Of a stretch of 64,000 bases of DNA, positions 58,507 through 64,000 are shown piece by piece. The number at the start of each line of letters is the position of its first letter. Position 1 is the stretch's first letter. The position numbers were made by a program, and so were the translations under genes. Location of the stretch: assembly GCF_002288925.2 (NCBI RefSeq), contig NW_022098031.1:13352105-13416104 (forward strand), read 5' to 3'. Below the pieces are notes generated by a model that saw nothing but the letters and a program-made list of their open reading frames with translations, ran no database searches and was not told the DNA's origin. The DNA is from Delphinapterus leucas. Lineage: Eukaryota; Chordata; Mammalia; Artiodactyla; Monodontidae.

Positions 58507-59064
58507 AAAAATAGGTAAAATCTCTTATAGCTAGACGGATATCAGTTGGCTGGACGTATGGCAGCTCAAAAGTACAAGCTAATCCTTCTATAATGTGGTG
58601 GTAACCTGAGAAGTAAGCCCTCTCTCCTGGTTCAAATTTTCATTTGGATGGTGGACTCACTTTAAAGTTTTTATTGGTGAAGGCCTTAAGACTTTACTTC
58701 CTTACTTGGAGGGGACTTGGCAGGCGATAAATCTAGGTTTATATAGGTTTTCTTCAAGTGATGTTTAAAAATTATATGACTTGACTCGAGTCAAGTTTAA
58801 GGTCTCCTGTCTTTAAAGATTTTCCCTCCGGAGATCAATGTCTTCAGCCTCTCCACCACTGAGATGCCATTGCTTTGTGTTGCCTTATTTGCACACCCGA
58901 AGGCAACTGGTGACTTAACAGGTGACAAGACCATCTCAGATGCAGCTTCCGTTTTTGTGGTTGACTTTTTATAGTTCTTATATCCCAGCTGACTTAAATG
59001 TATTTTTGCTTCAGTTAATACCACCAATTCCTCTAGCAAATATATATTGGGAACCCAATTTAGT
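58507..59064. other. Unique DNA, nothing recognised
   Basis: No supported feature. A short inverted repeat 'cttgactcgagtcaag' lies at 58781-58796. Confidence 0.45.
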
Positions 59065-59310
59065 AAGAACAGCAAACATTACTGAGCATTTGCTATATTC
59101 CAGGCACTGCTGTAAGAGCTTTACAGATATTTTTTTGCGTTCAATCCTTTTGACATCCCTGTGATATAGTTTTATTATTCATTTATAAGTGGATACATGA
59201 AAAAACCCAAGAGGTTAAGTAACTTGCCTCTGCAGGTTGTTAATAAGTGTCAGAGAGAGGATGTGAACCCAGGCAGTCTGACTTCAGAGCCTCGACATTT
59301 AATCCCTACC
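59065..59310 (-). mobile_element. MIR SINE, antisense, near complete
   Basis: 'gcatttgctatattccaggc', 'agaggttaagtaacttgcct', 'gtgaacccaggcagtctgac' and 'ttcagagcctcgacatttaa' span the MIR core in reverse. Confidence 0.85.
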
Positions 59311-59799
59311 CCATACTACTTGCAGCCCCATACAAACAATCAATAAAGGTATGAAAGAAAATAAAGCATGATCATTCCTGTACTTTTCACTCCCTCCTCC
59401 CTTGCCCACTACCATCTAGGTCAGATTCCTGAGGGCAGTGCACCCACTCCTACATCTGTGCTCAAACACTGGTCCTGTATGCTGAGTGCCATCTGTATCC
59501 AAATCTGACTGCATTCTTCAAGCAGTTTTATCTCTCCTCCCACCCGCCCCTCCCTGCCTTCCGAAGCCATGCTAGCTCACTTCTGTCTCCTCTTTCTTTG
59601 ACCTTATTACAACTAATCAGACACTACCAGCAACATTGTTAGCTCCTTGAAGGTAGGGTTTCACGCGTGTTACTTCCTTTATATTCTCTAGGTTAGATAG
59701 AGCAGCCAAGCTGCTTCTACAAAGCACCTTCAAATCCACCTCCAGCACATAGTAGTTTCTTCTGTTTGGCTACCCTACTGTTTTTCTTTTCTTCCTCTT
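59311..59799. other. Pyrimidine-rich intergenic DNA
   Basis: Resembles an L2-type 3' region in places ('gctccttgaaggtagggttt'), but not enough to call. Confidence 0.35.
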
Positions 59800-60127
59800 C
59801 CTCATTTGTCTCCTCCTCCCCCCTCAATATTATAAAAGTAATATCCATATACTCATTGTATCTCTTCACTGTTTCTGATGAGAGGTCAGCCTTCATTTGT
59901 CTCATCATTCCTCTGAATATGATTTGTTTTCTTTATTTCTCTGGCTGTTTTTTGCTTTGTTTTGGGTTTTCAGCAGTTCGACTATGATGTGCTGAAATGT
60001 GGTTTTCCTTGTACTTATTGGCGTTTGCAGAGCTTCTTGGATTTGGAGGTCAATGTTTTTTTTGTTTATATGGCTTTTTAAAACCAAATTTGGGGAATTT
60101 GGGGCTATTACTTCCTCAAATATTTTT
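59800..60127 (-). mobile_element. Old L1-type ORF1 remnant, 3' part (antisense)
   Basis: 'gttttcagcagttcgactat', 'gatgtgctgaaatgtggttt', and 'gagcttcttggatttggagg' are the reverse complement of the ORF1 region of L1M/HAL1-type elements. The minus frame 60087-59905 keeps ORF1-like residues ('IDLQIQEALQTPISTRKTTF'). It is continued at 61695-62229, beyond the inserted L1. Confidence 0.7.
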
Positions 60128-61694
60128 TCTACTACATTTTTCTTTATTGGAGTATAGTTGCTTTACAATGTTGTGTTAGTTTCTGCTGTACAGCAAATTG
60201 AATCAGCCACACACATACATATATCCCCTCTTCCTTGGATTTCTTTCCCACTTAGGTCACCACAGAGCATTGAGTAGAGGTCCCAGTGCTATACAGTCAG
60301 TTCTCATTAGTTATCTATTTTATACATAGTAGTGTATACATGTCAATCGCAATCTCCCAGTCCATCCCATCACCTCCCCTCTTGGTATCCATATGTTTGT
60401 TCTCTATATCTGTGTCTCTATTTCTGCTTTGCAAATAAGTTCATCTACCATTTTTCTAGATTCCACATATATGTGCTAACATATGATATTTGTTTTTCTC
60501 TTTCTGACTTACTTCACTCTGTGTGACAGTCTTTAGGTCCACCCACGTCTCTGCATATAGCACAATTTCGTTCCTTTTCATGGCTGAGTAATATTCCACT
60601 GTATATATGTACCACATCGTCTTTATCCATTCTTCTGCTGATGGACACTGAGGTGGTCTCCATGTCCTGGCTATTGTAAATAGTGCTGTAATGAACATTT
60701 GGGTGCATGTATCAGTTTGAATTATGGATTTCTCTGGGTACATGCCCACAAGTGGGATTGTTAACCCTGAATAGCCAAATCAATCTTGAGAAAGAAAAAC
60801 GGAGCTGGAGGAATCAGCCTCCCTGACTTCAGACTATACTACAAAGCTACAGTAATCAAGACAGTATGGTACTGGCCCAAAAACAGAAATATAGATCAGT
60901 GGTATAGGATAGAAAGCCCAGAGATAAACCCATGCACCTATGGCCACGTAATCTACAGTAAAGGAGGCAAAAATATATAATGAAGAAAAGACATCCTCTT
61001 CAATAAGTGGTGTTGGGAAAACTGGACAGCTACATATAAAAGAATGAAATTAGAACACTCCCTCACACCATATACAAAAATAAACTCAAAATGGATTAAA
61101 GACCTAAATGTAAGGCTAGACACTATCAAACTCTTAGAGGAAAACATAGGAAGAACACTGTTTGACGTGAATCACAGCAAGATCTTTTTTGACCCACCTC
61201 CTAGAGTAATGAAAATAAAAACAAAAGTAAACAAGTGGGACCTAATGAAACTTAAAAGCTTTTGCACAGCAAAGGAACCATAAACACGATGAAAAGACAA
61301 CCCTCAGAATGGGAGGAAATATTTGCAAATGAAGCAACTGACAAGTGGTTAGTCTCCAAAATATACAAACAGCTCATGCAGCTCAATATAAAAAAAAACA
61401 AACAACCCAATCAAAAAATGGGCAGAAGACCTAAATAGACATTTCTCCAAAGAAGACATACAGATGGCCAATGAGCGCATGAAAGGATGCTCAACATCAC
61501 TAATTATTAGAGAAACGCAAATCAAAACTGCAATGAGGTATCACCTCACACCGGTCAGAATGGCCATCATTACAAAATCTACAAACAATAAATGCTGGAG
61601 AGGCTATGGAGAAAAGGGAACCCTCTTACACTGTTGGTGGGAATGTAAATTGATACAGCCACTATGGAGAACAGTATGAAGGTTCCTTAAAAAA
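60128..61694 (-). mobile_element. Twin-primed (internally inverted) L1 insertion
   Basis: The left part (60142-60760) is L1 3' UTR and ORF2 C-terminus on the minus strand (frame 60749-60456 with 'WIKTMWYIYTVEYYSAMKRN'). The right part (60761-61694) is the ORF2 segment just upstream, but on the plus strand (frames 60786-60980, 61044-61283, 61464-61679, including '[19 protein letters not shown]'). Compared with the L1 at 35.6-42.4 kb, only about 28 bases (its 36304-36331) are missing at the junction. Imperfect flanking copies (tctactacattttt at 60128-60141, tctgctccattctt at 61695-61708) are the likely target-site duplication. This is the arrangement that twin priming produces. It is 5'-truncated and inactive. 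Confidence 0.92.
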
Positions 61695-62229
61695 TCTGCT
61701 CCATTCTTTCTCTCCTCTTTCTGAGACTCCAACACATACATTAGGCTGCTTGAAATTTTGCTACCACTCACTTTTTAAAAACTGTTTTTCTCTTTGTTCT
61801 ATGGATTAAATAATTTCTATTGATTTGTACTTAGGTTTACTGGCCTTTGTTCTACAGACTCCAGTGTCCTGTTAAACCAATTCAACAAGTTTTCCATTAT
61901 AGATATAATTTTCAGTTCTAGAATTTCCATTTATTTCTTTGTTATCAGCTCTCTCCTGATAATTCCCATCTATTCTGTCATTATGTCTATCATTTCCTAA
62001 GTTCTTAGACATATTTATTATCACTGCTTTATAAAGTCCTTGTCACCTAATTCATCATCTGAGGAATCTCAGTATCTATTTCTATTGACTGCTTCTTTTC
62101 TTAGACTATGAGTCACATTTTCCAACTTCTTTGCACACTTTGCTCAGTAGATTTTTATTATAATCTGGACAACTTAGATGATCAGTCATAGGGAGACTAG
62201 AATAGGTTGTCTTCCTTTAAAAGACATCT
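61695..62229 (-). mobile_element. Old L1-type ORF1 remnant, 5' part (antisense)
   Basis: 'ctcctctttctgagactcca', 'ggattaaataatttctattg', 'attttcagttctagaatttc', 'tataaagtccttgtcaccta', and 'gactatgagtcacattttcc' continue the same L1M/HAL1-type ORF1 text that breaks off at 60127. It encodes nothing intact. Confidence 0.75.
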
Positions 62230-62237
62230 ATATACTT

Positions 62238-62596
62238 TTTTTAAAAAGCACGTATTTATTATTTATTTATTTTGGCTGCATTGGGTCTTTGTTGCTGGGC
62301 ACCGGCTCTCTCTAGTTGCGGTGAGTGGGGGCTACTCTTCATTGCAGTGCACAGGCTTCTCATTGCGGTGGCTTCTCTTGTTGTGAAGCACAGGCTCTAG
62401 GTGTGCAGGCTTTAGTAGTTGTGGCACGTGGGCTCAGTAGTTGTGGCTCGCGGGCTCTAGAGGGCAGGCTCAGTAATTGTGGTGCACAGGCTCAGTTGCT
62501 CCACAGCATGTGGGATCTCCCCTGACCAGGGATTGAACCCATGTCCCCTGCATTGGCAGGTGGATTTGTATTCACTGCACCACCAGGGAAATCCCA
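62238..62596 (-). mobile_element. CHR-type SINE, long class, antisense
   Basis: The T-rich tail, 'ggctgcattgggtctttgtt', two 'agtagttgtgg' modules and the right-hand head complement 'caccaccagggaaatccc'. The 8 bp target-site duplication atatactt is at 62230-62237 and 62597-62604. Confidence 0.93.
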
Positions 62597-62604
62597 ATAT
62601 ACTT

Positions 62605-63739
62605 ATTTAAAAATGCATTTGAAAGTACAGGGGAAAAGAAATTATCAATTTGTTCATAGGCCAATGTAAACATTTTAAAAATAACTATTCATCTAGCAGA
62701 CAGTGTCTTCCATCATTCTACCATAAGTCACTCTCAAGAGCTGGTTTCTTTATGTTGCTGGAAACATACTCAAATGGAACTGACTCCAAGTTGCCTGTTA
62801 AAAAGATAAATGAACAAATGAATTGTAGTTGTAAATTCCAGGGAAAGACTTGAAGAAAGGTTAGAATTTGGAAAAGGTTATGCTAGGCACATGGGGCATA
62901 AATGCATATACTCAACAATAAGTTCCATATCTTCTTGACACTATCGAGAAATAGTGTTCTTATTTCATCCTTTTCCACTACCCTGTTGACAGCATTCAGA
63001 AAAGATATAATATGTTCATAGATCTCCCTTTCATGGGTTTCTTGCCACTTTACTTAGTCTTCTAAACTGCTGTCAACTATTGCCTTATTCCAGGATCTGA
63101 CCCAAATCCTTTGCTTTCAGGGATCGGGGGCACAGCACTTGAAATAAAGATAGAAAGGTGGTTTACTATGACAGCTACCCTTCAGCTTAATTCCTGTGTT
63201 CTTCCTGCCCTGCTTCAGCACTGCTGTCACCCTCCTTGACTCGAGTGGACTGTCTGATGTCTTAAAAAAGTAAATTTCTGAATTTCTAGTTCTGTGAGCA
63301 GTGGGTCACAGTGGGAACAGCCTAAAATGGCAGCCCTAGTTTACCGGCAACTTCTTAACTGAGTCCAGTTTTTAAATTCTTCTTTTCCACTAAGCCCATT
63401 TTCAGTCCCACCACCCTACCCCATTCCGTGCCCCTGTTTTTCCTTCCTTTTAAGAGCAGACAGAGCCTGCCAGTCAAAAGTCCTGAAGTCCTATACATCT
63501 TGGACCCTTCTAAGCCTTCAGGCCTCTACGCCTTCTGGGAGGTGAAATGGGAATAGCTAGAACATGAGATTAGACCAGACATTTGGTTTTAATATTTAAA
63601 TGCTGGGATCATGTTTTATGGAAGGTGCTTAGTTAAGTATCCACTACCCCCCTTTCTTCCTTGCTAACAGAACTCTATTTGCCTTGTGTGGGCAGTGTGT
63701 TCAGTCCCAGGCTTTGGCTCATAACTGTGATGGTAATGC
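62605..63739. other. Unique DNA, nothing recognised
   Basis: About 1.1 kb with no supported gene or repeat. Confidence 0.5.
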
Positions 63740-64000
63740 TCACCTCCTTTGCAGCTAGTTGTGGTCATTTTCCCAATTCTGACCAGTGAGATGATAGGAA
63801 ATCTGTTATAGTGGGATGCTGTGGGAAAATGTTTGCTTTTCTCATAAAAGAATAGTCATGTGGGCATTGACCCTTCCTTCTTCTACCCTGCATTGAATAT
63901 GAATGTGCCAGGAGAACGAGCAGCTCTGTGACACTGAGGAAAAGTCAGGGATGAGCAGAGATACCATAGAATCTGTCCCAGCAGGTATCTCCCTCAAGCT
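63740..64000 (+). mobile_element. LTR-like repeat, cut by window end
   Basis: 'ctttgcagctagttgtggtc', 'ctgaccagtgagatgatagg' and 'gaacgagcagctctgtgaca' follow the order of the LTR-like family at 17.1, 32.4 and 33.2 kb. The 3' end lies beyond the window. Confidence 0.45.

Noticed and set aside
1..64000. BovB LINE or Bov-tA/ART2 ruminant elements
   Set aside because: None recognised; their absence is part of the argument for a cetacean rather than a ruminant.

Overview
This window is non-coding mammalian nuclear DNA, made almost entirely of transposable-element copies of several ages separated by unique AT-rich sequence. I found no intact protein-coding gene, rRNA, tRNA gene or CRISPR array. 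The likely source is a cetacean, probably a toothed whale. There are 14 copies of tRNA-derived SINEs of the CHR type (cetacean/hippo/ruminant lineage), including a short ~200 bp class that I associate from memory with whales. L1 is the young LINE, and I saw no BovB LINE, which would be expected to be abundant in a ruminant.

Layout. 1-5.8 kb: old LTR-like and L1M remnants. 5.8-10 kb: four CHR-type SINEs, most with clear target-site duplications (TSDs), around an LTR-like block. 10.3-15 kb: an old repeat, one unexplained 77-codon open frame, a pyrimidine tract, an L1 insertion that contains a 100-N assembly gap, an MLT1-type LTR and a 5'-truncated L1 with a perfect 14 bp TSD. 15-22 kb: mostly unique sequence with MIR and L1 fragments. 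22.18-24.7 kb: a decayed ERVL-like element (LTR, primer-binding-site-like sequence, gag-like internal part). 25-35 kb: SINEs, MLT1-like LTRs, MIR, L2, CR1/L3, a (TG)24 microsatellite and a perfect 33 bp palindrome.

35.6-42.4 kb: a nearly full-length antisense L1 with a GC-rich 5' UTR, dead ORF1 and dead ORF2. 42.4-47 kb: largely unique. 47-55 kb: (TA)n, a hAT-type MITE split by a SINE, MIR, a 1.5 kb CR1/L3 LINE relic, an LTR-like repeat and more SINEs. 57-62.6 kb: L1 fragments, a SINE, and a nested structure in which a twin-primed (internally inverted) L1 sits inside an older L1-type ORF1 remnant. The window ends within an LTR-like repeat.

No genes act together here. The biology that can be read is insertion history: target-site duplications, nesting order, 5' truncation and one twin-priming inversion. 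I found no convincing new biological system. The observations most worth a second look are the twin-primed nested L1, the assembly gap that probably hides more than 100 bases, the perfect palindrome, and the unexplained open frame near 11 kb. Family names come from recognition by eye; RepeatMasker with a cetacean library would settle them.
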